From: Hungatella hathewayi WAL-18680 | Lineage (GTDB): Bacteria; Bacillota; Clostridia; Lachnospirales; Lachnospiraceae | Direction of reading: 5' to 3' | DNA: 47,733 nt | Assembly (NCBI RefSeq): GCF_000235505.1 | Contig: NZ_JH379027.1 | Span: 3,415,405 to 3,463,137, forward strand | Translations under genes and position numbers: made by a program | The notes under the pieces: model-generated | Seen by the model: only the letters and a program-made list of their open reading frames with translations | Told to the model about the DNA's origin: nothing | Databases searched by the model: none | Shown: positions 24,281 to 32,742 of the stretch, piece after piece | Position numbering within the stretch: position 1 is the first letter of the stretch | Layout of the letters: each line of letters begins with the position of its first letter

Positions 24281-26701
24281 CTATGCGCGAAGCTCAATAT
24301 TCAGTTCTTTCAGACCGTGAAGAATCTTCTCCATCACGGTATTGACTTCCTTGTCCTCCAGGGTTCTGTCCTTGGCGCGGAAGGTGATGGAGTAGGCGAC
24401 GGACTTGAAGCCGGCCAGAATCTGGGCGCCCTCGTAGATGTCGAAGAGCTGGTAGCTTTCCAGAATCTTTCCGCCTCTCTGCTCGATCACGCCCTCAATC
24501 TGTCCTACCAGCACATCTTTCGGCACTACCATGCTGATGTCTCTGGTTACGGCCGGGTATTTGGCAATTCCCTCGTATTTTCTGTCGAAGGTGGCGAATG
24601 GCAGGATATTTGGCATATCCAGGACGGCGATGTAGGTCTTCTCGCCTATCTTATAATTGTCTGCCACATCCGGGTGGATTTCGCCCAGATAGCCCAATGT
24701 CACGCCGTCATAGACGATGGAAGCCTGGCGGCCTGGGTGGAGGAATACTTTACCAGCCTCCGGGTCGTAGTGTGGCTTTTTCTTCATTCCAACCTTCTCA
24801 AAGAACTCTTCCACTACACCCTTCATGGTGAAGAAATCTCCGTCTCCATAAAAACCGAGGATAAACTGCATTCTCTCATCCGGCAGCTCGGTCAGCGGAA
24901 GCTGTTTTGGCAGGTAAACGTTGGCCAGTTCGTACAGGCGGACATTTTTATTTCTCCGGTTGTAGTTGGTGGACAGGGAGGTCAGCATTCCGTTTAACGG
25001 GGTGGTTCTCATCACGCTGAAATCCTCGCCCAGTGGGTTTAAGATATTTACGGTCTGGCGTAAGGTAGAATCCGCCGGAAGCATTAACCGGTCAAATGCT
25101 TTCGGGCTCTCGAAGGAGTAGGTCATGCTCTGGCTGAAGCCGGAGAACTCCGCTATCTCTCTTGCTACCTGCTCCACACGCAGTTTGTAAGATAATCCGC
25201 CGGTGGTCGCCTCCCCAGATGGCAGGGTGGTCGGGATATTGTCATATCCGTAGAATCTTGCCACTTCCTCCGCGATATCAGCCGGGCGCTCCAAATCCTG
25301 GCGGAAGGTGGGTACAATCACTTCCTGTTTCTCCGCGTCAAAGCCCAGTTCCAGCTTTTTGAAGTAGCCAAGCATATCGGACTCCGGAATATCGGTTCCC
25401 AGGAGTTTATTGACCTTTGCCGCGTCGAAGGGAATTCTCCGCTCTTCCCGTTTCACCGGATAAATGTCAATCATACCGCCCACAACCTCGCCGGCGCCCA
25501 ACAGTTCTACCAGCTGGCAGGCACGGTTGATGGCTTCCTCGGCATTGTTTGGGTCAAGACCCTTCTCGAACTTGCCGGACGCGTCGGTCCGCAGGCCCAC
25601 TTTCTTGGCAGACAGACGGATGTTGGTTCCGTCGAAGCAGGCGGCCTCGAATACCATGGTCTTGACATCGTCGGTGATTTTGGAATTCTCACCGCCCATG
25701 ATGCCGGCGATACCCACTTCCTTCTCTCCGTCATTTATCATCAGGACCGTGCTGTCCAGTTTCCGCTCCTGACCGTCAAGGGTCTGGAAAACGTCTCCGT
25801 CCTTGGCACATTTTACGATAATCTCATGACCTGCGATTAAATCATAGTCATAGGCGTGCATGGGCTGGCCGTACTCTTCCATCACGTAGTTGGTGATGTC
25901 CACCAGGTTGTTGATGGGACGGATTCCACTGGCCGCCAGACGTCTCTGCATCCACTCCGGTGACGGGGCCAGTTTGATATTTTTCACCATTCTGGCGCAA
26001 TAACGGGGGCAGAGGGTGTCATTTTCCACAGTCACGTTCAGGTAATCGTGGATATCCTCGCTGTTGCCGGTCTCGGTCACAACCGGGGGAACGAACTTTT
26101 TGTCGAAGGTCGCCGCCGCCTCTCTGGCGATGCCGATGACGCTGTAACAGTCCACGCGGTTGGACGTAATTTCATACTCGAAAACGGTATCGCGAAGGCC
26201 CAGGACTTCCACTGCGTCGACGCCTACCTTGGTGTCGGCCGGCAGGATGTAGATGCCGCTTTCCGGCGCATCCGGGTACATTTCCCTGGAGGAACCAAGC
26301 TCCTCGATGGAGCACATCATGCCGTAGGATTCGATTCCACGCAGCTTGCCTTTTTTGATTTTGATGCCTTCCTCCGGGAGAGGTCCGCCGTCGTGGCCGC
26401 CGGCTACCTTGCCGCCCTCCAAGACCACCGGAACCTTATCGCCCTCTTTTACGTTGGGAGCGCCGGTGACAATCTGAATGAAACTGTCGCCGATATCCAC
26501 CTGGCAGACAATCAGTTTGTCCGCATCCGGGTGCTGCTCGATTTTGGTAATCTGGCCTACCACAATCTTCTCCAGATTTTTGTCGAGACGCTCAAATCCC
26601 TCTACTTTTGTGCCTGACAGAGTCATGGCATCCGTATATTCCTGGTCACTTACTTCCAAGTCAGGAACGTATGCTTTAATCCATGATAATGCTGTGTTCA
26701 T
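24281..26701 (-). CDS. pheT: Phenylalanine-tRNA ligase beta subunit
   Basis: An 806-aa subunit of the alpha2-beta2 enzyme that charges tRNA-Phe. In order there are an N-terminal tRNA-binding OB fold (about 40-150, VVGQITKIEQHPDADKLIVCQVDIG), the B3/B4 editing region (IKLAPSPEWMQRRLAASGIRPINNLVDITNYVM), B5, the core with SGFSQSMTYSF, and a C-terminal anticodon-binding fold (AKYPAVTRDISMVVP). The length is normal. It starts 15 bp after pheS, with an AGGAGGG site, and is translated with it. Confidence 0.97.
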   Translation of the reverse strand: MNTALSWIKAYVPDLEVSDQEYTDAMTLSGTKVEGFERLDKNLEKIVVGQITKIEQHPDADKLIVCQVDIGDSFIQIVTGAPNVKEGDKVPVVLEGGKVAGGHDGGPLPEEGIKIKKGKLRGIESYGMMCSIEELGSSREMYPDAPESGIYILPADTKVGVDAVEVLGLRDTVFEYEITSNRVDCYSVIGIAREAAATFDKKFVPPVVTETGNSEDIHDYLNVTVENDTLCPRYCARMVKNIKLAPSPEWMQRRLAASGIRPINNLVDITNYVMEEYGQPMHAYDYDLIAGHEIIVKCAKDGDVFQTLDGQERKLDSTVLMINDGEKEVGIAGIMGGENSKITDDVKTMVFEAACFDGTNIRLSAKKVGLRTDASGKFEKGLDPNNAEEAINRACQLVELLGAGEVVGGMIDIYPVKREERRIPFDAAKVNKLLGTDIPESDMLGYFKKLELGFDAEKQEVIVPTFRQDLERPADIAEEVARFYGYDNIPTTLPSGEATTGGLSYKLRVEQVAREIAEFSGFSQSMTYSFESPKAFDRLMLPADSTLRQTVNILNPLGEDFSVMRTTPLNGMLTSLSTNYNRRNKNVRLYELANVYLPKQLPLTELPDERMQFILGFYGDGDFFTMKGVVEEFFEKVGMKKKPHYDPEAGKVFLHPGRQASIVYDGVTLGYLGEIHPDVADNYKIGEKTYIAVLDMPNILPFATFDRKYEGIAKYPAVTRDISMVVPKDVLVGQIEGVIEQRGGKILESYQLFDIYEGAQILAGFKSVAYSITFRAKDRTLEDKEVNTVMEKILHGLKELNIELRA

Positions 26702-26716
26702 AATAATTTTCCCTCC

Positions 26717-27736
26717 TTAGAATTGCTTTAAGAAACGAATATCGTTCTCATATAATAATCTCATATCGTCAATCTCATATTTTAACAGGGCGATACGCTC
26801 CAGCCCAACGCCGAATGCAAACCCGGTATATTCCTCCGGGTCAATGCCGCACATTTCCAGTACGTGGGGGTGAACCATGCCGCAGCCCAGAATCTCAATC
26901 CATCCGGAGCCCTTGCAGAACCGGCAGCCGGAACCGCCGCATTTAAAGCAGGTCACATCCACCTCGGCGCTCGGCTCTGTGAATGGGAAATGATGGGGGC
27001 GGAACTTCACTTTTGTGTCCTCGCCGAACAGCTCTTTTGCGAACTCCGCCAGAGTTCCTTTTAAGTCTGCAAATGTGATATTTTTATCAATCACCAGTCC
27101 CTCAATCTGATGGAAGGACGGGGAATGGGTGGCATCCACCTCATCGGAGCGGAATACACGGCCGGGAGCTATCATACGGATTGGCAGCTTGCCCTGCTCC
27201 ATGACGCGGGCCTGTACCGGGGATGTCTGGGTTCTCAGAACCATCTCCTTATTGATATAGAAGGTGTCCTGCTCATCCTTGGCCGGATGGTTGGCGGGGA
27301 TGTTCAGCTTCTCGAAGTTGTACTCGTCGTACTCCACCTCCGGTCCTTCCACCACCTCATATCCCATGCCGATGAAGATGCGCTCCACCTCTTCCAGGGC
27401 AATGGTATTGGGATGGCTGTGGCCTACGTTATTCTTGGAGGCTGGGAGAGTCACATCGATGACTTCTTTCTTCATCTGCTCCTCTCTCGCTTTTCTGGCA
27501 AGGCTTTTCATGGTCTCCTCCAGCTTCGCCTCGATAATCTCTCTGGCCTCATTCACCATCTGGCCCACCTTCGGTCTCTCCTCCGGCGCCACATCCTTCA
27601 TGCTCTTTAAAACGCTGGTCAGCTCGCCCTTTTTCCCCAGATAAGCCACGCGGATATCATTCAGCTTTTCCAGAGCATCGGAGGATTCAATCTGCTTCAA
27701 TGCTTCTTCTTTGATTTTGTCTAACTGGTCTTTCAT
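26717..27736 (-). CDS. pheS: Phenylalanine-tRNA ligase alpha subunit
   Basis: A 339-aa catalytic subunit. The N-terminal coiled coil (1-85) binds tRNA. The class II core shows GHSHPNTIALEEVERIF, motif 2 with PGRVFRSDEVDATHSPSFHQIEG, and motif 3 GFAFGVGLERIALLKY. A Cys cluster CFKCGGSGCRFCKGSGW (about 260-278) forms a zinc-like insertion common in clostridial PheS. It is controlled by the Phe T-box just upstream. Confidence 0.97.
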   Translation of the reverse strand: MKDQLDKIKEEALKQIESSDALEKLNDIRVAYLGKKGELTSVLKSMKDVAPEERPKVGQMVNEAREIIEAKLEETMKSLARKAREEQMKKEVIDVTLPASKNNVGHSHPNTIALEEVERIFIGMGYEVVEGPEVEYDEYNFEKLNIPANHPAKDEQDTFYINKEMVLRTQTSPVQARVMEQGKLPIRMIAPGRVFRSDEVDATHSPSFHQIEGLVIDKNITFADLKGTLAEFAKELFGEDTKVKFRPHHFPFTEPSAEVDVTCFKCGGSGCRFCKGSGWIEILGCGMVHPHVLEMCGIDPEEYTGFAFGVGLERIALLKYEIDDMRLLYENDIRFLKQF

Positions 27737-27779
27737 TGTACTCTCCCTTTCTCATTTTCAGTTTCCACTCAGGGACAAT

Positions 27780-28065
27780 AAAAAAATCCCTTCGCTCTTT
27801 AAAAGAACGAAGGGACGACATTTTATCGCGGTACCACCCTGATTCCTGTGATGTGTGCATCTATGCCATTCACAGACTCTCGACATACGTAACGTGTACA
27901 AACGGCGCAGCCTACTTCACATGAAACTCACGGTTCAGCCTGCAGCTCCGGCGGGAATCTCAACATTTATCTGAACTAAAAGGAACTCTCAGCCGGTGAT
28001 TCCTTCTCTCTGGTAGAAAATAAATGTCTACTAACGCCTTCATCGCTTTTCTTTATAAAATCTAA
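27780..28065 (-). promoter_or_regulatory. T-box riboswitch for phenylalanine
   Basis: The conserved T-box AGGGTGGTACCGCG lies at 27827-27840. Downstream is a terminator with stem TCCCTTCG/CGAAGGGA followed by seven T (27780-27815). Stem I has ACATTTAT/ATAAATGT, and the specifier loop carries TTC at 27955-27957 after GAGA, the codon for phenylalanine. Uncharged tRNA-Phe would bind and prevent the terminator, so pheST is made when phenylalanine is short. Confidence 0.93.
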
Positions 28066-28070
28066 ATTAC

Positions 28071-28098
28071 ATTTTATCATATCCACTGGAAATGTCAA
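28071..28098 (-). promoter_or_regulatory. Promoter of the pheST T-box leader
   Basis: On the minus strand perfect TTGACA (28093-28098) and TAAAAT (28071-28076) are spaced by 16 bp. Confidence 0.78.
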
Positions 28099-28228
28099 TG
28101 GTGGTTTTGAAAAACAGCAAACAGAATTTTCCTCTTTCCGTGCATCACTTATTTTATCTTATTTTTTTCTAGGTTTTGAATTATGTAAGAATTCAAAGAC
28201 TACTTGATTATCTGAATCTTTTTAGACT

Positions 28229-28255
28229 TGCCGCCAGTGTAGAAACTGGCGGCAG
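28229..28255. terminator. Hairpin after the second Rpn gene
   Basis: TGCCGCCAGT/ACTGGCGGCA with a 6-nt loop lies 11 bp past the stop codon at 28266. It has no T-run on either strand, so it is a weak or factor-dependent terminator. Confidence 0.4.
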
Positions 28256-28265
28256 TTATGACTAT

Positions 28266-29090
28266 TTAAACTTGCCTCATTCCATATTCCTGATACAACT
28301 TCTCACGAAATTCCACATCGTTCACCGCTTTTAACAGCTCTTCTGACCTGGAATCATGCATAAGTTTTTCAGTCAGCATGGCGAATTGGGTCTCTCCCTC
28401 TATACGTCCTTCGTTGCGGCCTTCTTTTCTCTCATCGCTCAGCAATTCACTGAACAGCATATATTCCACCTCCATTCCGTGGTCTCGCTTGATCCCCTTT
28501 ATCCTTGTATCAATCTTGTGAATCAATGAATCATTGCTGCCTTCTTCCACATAGGAAGCATTTTCCACATATTTCAGGAAATGTATCAGTTCCTCAGGGA
28601 CATCGTTCTCATTCTTCCCTTTGGTGCTTAGATATATTTTGTATGCTTCGTCGCCGATTTCCATCCCGTTTTCCTGACATATGGTGGTGCAGGTGTAGCG
28701 GTAAAACTCATAGCCGAATGGGTCATAAGTGCAGATGAAGATGATATAGCTTTTGGGCAGTGCCTTATATTCATCGCCTGGTTTTAGCGCCACCAAATCC
28801 ATCTGGCCCTGATAGATGCGGCTGCGTTTGGGGAGGTCCTTTTTATCTGTGGTCTGCATTTCCACATCGAACATGGTTCCCTCTTCATCGTCGGCATAGA
28901 CATCCAGACGAACTCCTCGATAATCGGAGTTATTGAACAGGGTCGCTTCGGAACGGACTTTTACTTTTTTAATTGGTATCCCCAATATCCGTTCCAGAAC
29001 ACCGCGGCAGATTTCCTCGTCCTCCATCGTCGCCGCAAACATAAATGCATCTGAAAACTGAAGCTCCTGAAATGGTTTTATTGTTGACAT
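28266..29090 (-). CDS. Rpn family PD-(D/E)XK nuclease / transposase-like protein
   Basis: A 274-aa protein of the PDDEXK_2 type. LDVYADDEEGTMFDVEMQ gives the active site D63 and E77-x-Q79, with R58-R61 upstream. The N-terminal FQELQFSDAFMFAATMED and ILGIPIKKVKVRSE are typical of the family. A Gly/Arg/Glu-rich segment (GRNEGRIEGE) lies near the C-terminus. The start at 29090 follows an AAAGGTGG site by 6 nt. Compared with the member at 2221-3135 it is shorter and belongs to another branch. The likely activity is DNA cleavage; the biological role is unknown. Confidence 0.85.
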   Translation of the reverse strand: MSTIKPFQELQFSDAFMFAATMEDEEICRGVLERILGIPIKKVKVRSEATLFNNSDYRGVRLDVYADDEEGTMFDVEMQTTDKKDLPKRSRIYQGQMDLVALKPGDEYKALPKSYIIFICTYDPFGYEFYRYTCTTICQENGMEIGDEAYKIYLSTKGKNENDVPEELIHFLKYVENASYVEEGSNDSLIHKIDTRIKGIKRDHGMEVEYMLFSELLSDERKEGRNEGRIEGETQFAMLTEKLMHDSRSEELLKAVNDVEFREKLYQEYGMRQV

Positions 29091-29193
29091 ATATTCCACC
29101 TTTCTGATGGGAAAGGCTGGAATTTCTGTTTGCTGATTCTATTATATCAGAGTGGCTTTTATAATACAAGAAAAAGCCCCGGTTATGTTAGAG

Positions 29194-30693
29194 TTACTGC
29201 TGCACGGTGATGGTGATGCCTGCCGCTACTTTACCGATGTAGGACTCGTCCTCTAAGCGGTATGCATAGATGTAGGCGGTGCAGGTATAATCGCCGGAGG
29301 CCAGGTTCTTGTCCAGTTTGGCTTCCGGGACGTAGCTGCCGGGTCTTAATAGACCGGTTTCGTAGATTTTGTCGCCGGTGTCGTCCAGGTAGAGTTCCAT
29401 CTTGGTCAATTTATTGTTGGAGGATGGGTTCTCAAACAGGATGTTGCCTGCGGTTCTGCCATCCGGGTAAACGGGGTGGGAATTGATGGAGAAGGCTATC
29501 ATCTTTTCTTCCACTTTCCGGTTTAATTCCTCCTGTATCTGCTCGTCTGTCTTGCCTGGCATGGCGCCTACTACAGCGTTGGGCTCCATACGGTTCTGGG
29601 GACGGGCCGTCTGCCATGCGAGGGCGCCTCCCAGAAATGCGATAATGACCAGCAAAAATACCCAGCTTTTCCGACGCGGCCGCGCGGTGTTCTCCCCGGA
29701 ACCACCCTTGCCTCCTGACGTCTGCTTCACTGGTGCCTGTTTAACCGGCGCGCTTTTCGCCGATGTACGATTTGATGCCTGCTTCACTGGTGTCTGCCCT
29801 CCCGATGCCTGATTTGATGGTGTACGGACTGCGGTCTGTTTTGAGGATGCCTGGTCCGCAGATGCCTGCTTGGATGGTCCCTGGTCTACGATATCCTTCT
29901 TTGTGGGTACTTCGTTTGCAGCTTTCTGTCTCGGCGCTGCCTGACGATTTGCAACTGCCTGATTGATTGCGGCCTGTTTTGCAGCTTGTCCTGTCGAAGA
30001 CTGCCCTGCTGTATTCTTCGATGCTGCCGCTGGCTTCGCCGGCTTACCTGTCGCTGCTGGCTTTGCTGCCGTCTGCCCCGTTGCTGCCGTCTTCGCCACT
30101 GGCTGGCCCGCTGAGGCCGCCTGTCCCGCTACTGGCTTCGCCGCTAGCTGACCCGCTGTCGCCGTCTGTCCCGCAACTGGCTTCGCCGCTGCTTGCCCTG
30201 CTGACGCCGCCTGACCCGCTACTGACTTCGCCGCTGCCTGGCCCGCTGAGGCCGCCTGTCCCGCTACTGGCTTCGCCGCTGGCTGACCCGCTGTCGCCGT
30301 CTGTCCTGCTGCAACTGGCTTCGCCGCTGCTTGCCCTGCTGACGCCGTCTGTCCTGTCGCAGCTGGCTTCGCTCCCATCTGCCCTGCCGCCGGTCTGGCT
30401 ACCGCCTGACCCGCTACTGGCTTCGCCGCTGCCTGCCCCGCTGAGGCCGTCTGCCCAGCCGCAACTGGCTTCGCTCCCATCTGCCCTGCCGCCGCCTGTC
30501 TGGCCGCTGCCTGGCCGGCTACGTTTGCCATGGCCTGCCTTGCTGCTGCCTGGACTGCCGCCTGTCTGGCCGCCTGGCTTGCAGCCATCTGGCTGGACGA
30601 TGGCTGCCCTGTCGCCGGACCGCCTGCTGGCTGTCCTGGCGGATTCTGTCCCGCCGTCCTTTTATCCGCCGTATTGTCTGAATTCATTGTCAT
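29194..30693 (-). CDS. Ala/Gln-rich low-complexity membrane protein
   Basis: A 499-aa protein in three parts. Residues 1-330 or so are extremely rich in A, Q, G, P and K, with imperfect tandem units of the form AGQxAAAKPVAGQ. Then a basic stretch (RPRRK) and one membrane segment (about 343-363, WVFLLVIIAFLGGALAW). The C-terminal 130 aa look like an outside beta-sandwich (SGDYTCTAYIYAYRLEDESYIGKVAAGI). Topology is predicted as repeat region inside, C-terminus outside. The function is unknown. The GGGAGG site and a good promoter (30735-30763) support a real gene. The opposite strand also shows long open frames, but these follow from the repeat composition. Confidence 0.75.
   Translation of the reverse strand: MTMNSDNTADKRTAGQNPPGQPAGGPATGQPSSSQMAASQAARQAAVQAAARQAMANVAGQAAARQAAAGQMGAKPVAAGQTASAGQAAAKPVAGQAVARPAAGQMGAKPAATGQTASAGQAAAKPVAAGQTATAGQPAAKPVAGQAASAGQAAAKSVAGQAASAGQAAAKPVAGQTATAGQLAAKPVAGQAASAGQPVAKTAATGQTAAKPAATGKPAKPAAASKNTAGQSSTGQAAKQAAINQAVANRQAAPRQKAANEVPTKKDIVDQGPSKQASADQASSKQTAVRTPSNQASGGQTPVKQASNRTSAKSAPVKQAPVKQTSGGKGGSGENTARPRRKSWVFLLVIIAFLGGALAWQTARPQNRMEPNAVVGAMPGKTDEQIQEELNRKVEEKMIAFSINSHPVYPDGRTAGNILFENPSSNNKLTKMELYLDDTGDKIYETGLLRPGSYVPEAKLDKNLASGDYTCTAYIYAYRLEDESYIGKVAAGITITVQQ
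29990..30560. repeat. Imperfect tandem repeats in the Ala/Gln-rich gene
   Basis: Units of about 40-70 bp built on GGCTTCGCCGCT and GACGCCGTCTG-like blocks repeat many times with changes. They encode AGQ/AAKPVAGQ repeats. Such DNA can gain or lose units by slippage. Confidence 0.7.
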
Positions 30694-30734
30694 TTGTTCG
30701 GTCCTCCCGGTTTCCTTCCCATACTATACTCATT

Positions 30735-30763
30735 ATCATAAACTGTTTCGTACTTTCTTGCAA
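30735..30763 (-). promoter_or_regulatory. Promoter of the Ala/Gln-rich protein gene
   Basis: TTGCAA (30758-30763) and TATGAT (30735-30740) are spaced by 17 bp on the minus strand, 42 bp before the start codon. Confidence 0.72.
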
Positions 30764-30888
30764 GTTTAAAATACGCCCATTCTACAATATCGGTTACATT
30801 TCGCACAATATTCGTCTAATTTTAGCAAAATTGTAACATTACATTTCTGCAATTCTGTGTTATAGTATATAAGGTCATTTCTTCTTTT

Positions 30889-30935
30889 ATAGAGTTTCAT
30901 TCGGCCCCCCGATATATGAAACTCTATATTTTTTG
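30889..30935 (+). terminator. Strong rightward terminator after a possible small RNA
   Basis: ATAGAGTTTCAT pairs perfectly with ATGAAACTCTAT, then ATTTTTTG follows on the plus strand. No plus-strand gene precedes it, but a weak promoter-like pair (TTACAT at 30839, TATAGT at 30861) does. It could also serve the antiporter gene on the minus strand, though without a good T-run there. Confidence 0.55.
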
Positions 30936-30961
30936 CCCGGAAAGGTCTTTCTTTCGTCCTC

Positions 30962-32575
30962 CTACACAGCTCCAACTCTCCTGTTCTCATTCACCACCAG
31001 CTCATCCCCCTCCCGTATTCCCGTCATTCCATCCGGAATCATCGCCTGCCCGCCGCGGCGGATCATGATAATCAGCGTATCCTCCGGAAGCTCCAGCTCC
31101 GAAACCTGTTTATCGCACCACTCATGACTCTTATCCACCGTAATCTCCGTCAGACAGATCGTACTGTCATCTTCGTAGGCATTTGCGCTCAGCACAACCG
31201 TGTCATTCAGCTCAATCCCCGTATTTCCCTTAGGTATCAGCGTCTCCTTCCCCCGCAGAATCATCACCAGCAGCGTATCCGGCGGCAGCTCCACCTCTTT
31301 TACCTCGCGGCCAATCCATGGATGGCCCTCCTTCATTTCCAGCTGGATAAACTGAATCTCCCTCTCCTCGTGATAATCGTTGAATGTCTTTAACACACAC
31401 CCATCCGTGTCAATCATATTCAGCTTCCCCGACAGCCACGGAAGCAGGGAGCCCTGAACCCCGATGGAAAACAATACCACGCAGAACACCATATGAAACA
31501 AATCACGCCCCAGGCCGGCCCCGCTGACCGTGACCATCACCGCAAACACAATGGAAGCCGCCCCCCGGAGCCCTGCCCACGACACGATCAGCTGCTGTGC
31601 CGCCGGCGCATGAAACGGCTTCAATATCAGCCATGTCACAAGCGGCCTTCCGATAAATGTGAGAAACAGCGCAATCGCCGCCGCGGGAAGCAGAACTCCC
31701 GGCATCCGGGATGGAAATGCCAAAAGCCCCAGCAGAAAGAAAATCAGCATCTGAAGCAGGCTGGTAATCCCATCAAAGAAATTGACCAATGAAGCCTTAT
31801 GGGGTATCTTCTGATTTCCAAGAATAATTCCCACCAGATACGCGCTCAGATAACCATTTCCCCCTACCGCCTGTGGCAGCGCATAGGATAGCAGCGCCAC
31901 CGCAATCACAAACGCCGCGTCAAATCCCTCCGTCACCACCTGCACATGCCTCAAAAACCATCCCGCCGCCACCGCAATCACCACGCCGAACAGCGCCCCA
32001 AAAAACACTTGCGCAAACACCAGATAGACCACGGAGCCGCCCGCCCCGTTCCCCTGAATCATGGACAGCAAAATCACTGTCATCATGTAGGCGCAGGGGT
32101 CGTTGCTCCCGCTCTCCAGTTCCAGCAGTGACGCCGTGTTATATTTTAAATTCAGATTTTTGGAGCGCAGAATCGAAAACACCGACGCCGCATCCGTGGA
32201 GCCCAGCACCGCCCCTAAAAGCAGCCCCTCCAGCAGATTCATCTTCAATACCAGATGGGCAAATGCCCCCGTCAGCCCGGCCGTCAGTACCACTCCGACG
32301 GAGGACAGCAGAACCGACTGCACCGCCACCGGCTTCGCCGCCCTCCATTTCGTCCCAAAACCGCCGTAAAACATAATAAAGATCAACGCCACCGAGCATA
32401 TCTGCTCCGCAAATGCAAAATTCTCGAACGGAATTTTCATCAGCCCGTCGGAGCCAAAAAACATCCCCAAAACAATAAAAGCCAGCAAAGCCGGCATACC
32501 GGCTCTGCTGGTTATCTTATTTGTCAAAATACAGGCGATGATGACAACTGATGTTACCAATAGCGCAAAAATCAT
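30962..32575 (-). CDS. K+/H+ or Na+/H+ antiporter with TrkA-C domains (CvrA/NhaP2-like)
   Basis: A 537-aa protein. Residues about 1-390 hold about 12-13 membrane segments of the CPA1 sodium/proton exchanger fold (LGSTDAASVFSILRSKNLNLKYNTASLLELESGSNDPCAYM is the family's core region). The C-terminal 140 aa form two TrkA_C-like regulatory units, each with xxxIGREVKEVELPPDTLLVMILRG-type pattern, that sense ligands or nucleotides. Such proteins help control cell pH and potassium. A GGTGGA site and a good promoter (32609-32637) precede it. The choice between K+ and Na+ cannot be made from sequence alone. Confidence 0.9.
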   Translation of the reverse strand: MIFALLVTSVVIIACILTNKITSRAGMPALLAFIVLGMFFGSDGLMKIPFENFAFAEQICSVALIFIMFYGGFGTKWRAAKPVAVQSVLLSSVGVVLTAGLTGAFAHLVLKMNLLEGLLLGAVLGSTDAASVFSILRSKNLNLKYNTASLLELESGSNDPCAYMMTVILLSMIQGNGAGGSVVYLVFAQVFFGALFGVVIAVAAGWFLRHVQVVTEGFDAAFVIAVALLSYALPQAVGGNGYLSAYLVGIILGNQKIPHKASLVNFFDGITSLLQMLIFFLLGLLAFPSRMPGVLLPAAAIALFLTFIGRPLVTWLILKPFHAPAAQQLIVSWAGLRGAASIVFAVMVTVSGAGLGRDLFHMVFCVVLFSIGVQGSLLPWLSGKLNMIDTDGCVLKTFNDYHEEREIQFIQLEMKEGHPWIGREVKEVELPPDTLLVMILRGKETLIPKGNTGIELNDTVVLSANAYEDDSTICLTEITVDKSHEWCDKQVSELELPEDTLIIMIRRGGQAMIPDGMTGIREGDELVVNENRRVGAV

Positions 32576-32608
32576 ACCTCGTCCACCTCTCGTCTATCTA
32601 TTATATTA

Positions 32609-32637
32609 ATCATAACATAAAAAGATAATCCGACCAA
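32609..32637 (-). promoter_or_regulatory. Promoter of the antiporter gene
   Basis: TTGGTC (32632-32637) and TATGAT (32609-32614) are spaced by 17 bp on the minus strand, 34 bp before the start. Confidence 0.65.
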
Positions 32638-32742
32638 GAAATGGAATTCAATTTTTTGCAATTTTAACGTTAAATTAACATCCTATCAAATCCACAAAAT
32701 CTGCATCTGCGCCGCGAAGCCATCAGCAATTTCCCCCACAGT

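Noticed and set aside
29990-30560. CRISPR-like repeated array
   Set aside because: The repeats are contiguous, vary in length and are in frame with a coding region, with no unique spacers. They encode amino-acid repeats.
29967-30836. 289-aa plus-strand frame opposite the Ala/Gln-rich gene
   Set aside because: It arises from the repetitive GC-rich composition. There is no ribosome site, and the minus-strand gene has a promoter, ribosome site and sensible topology.
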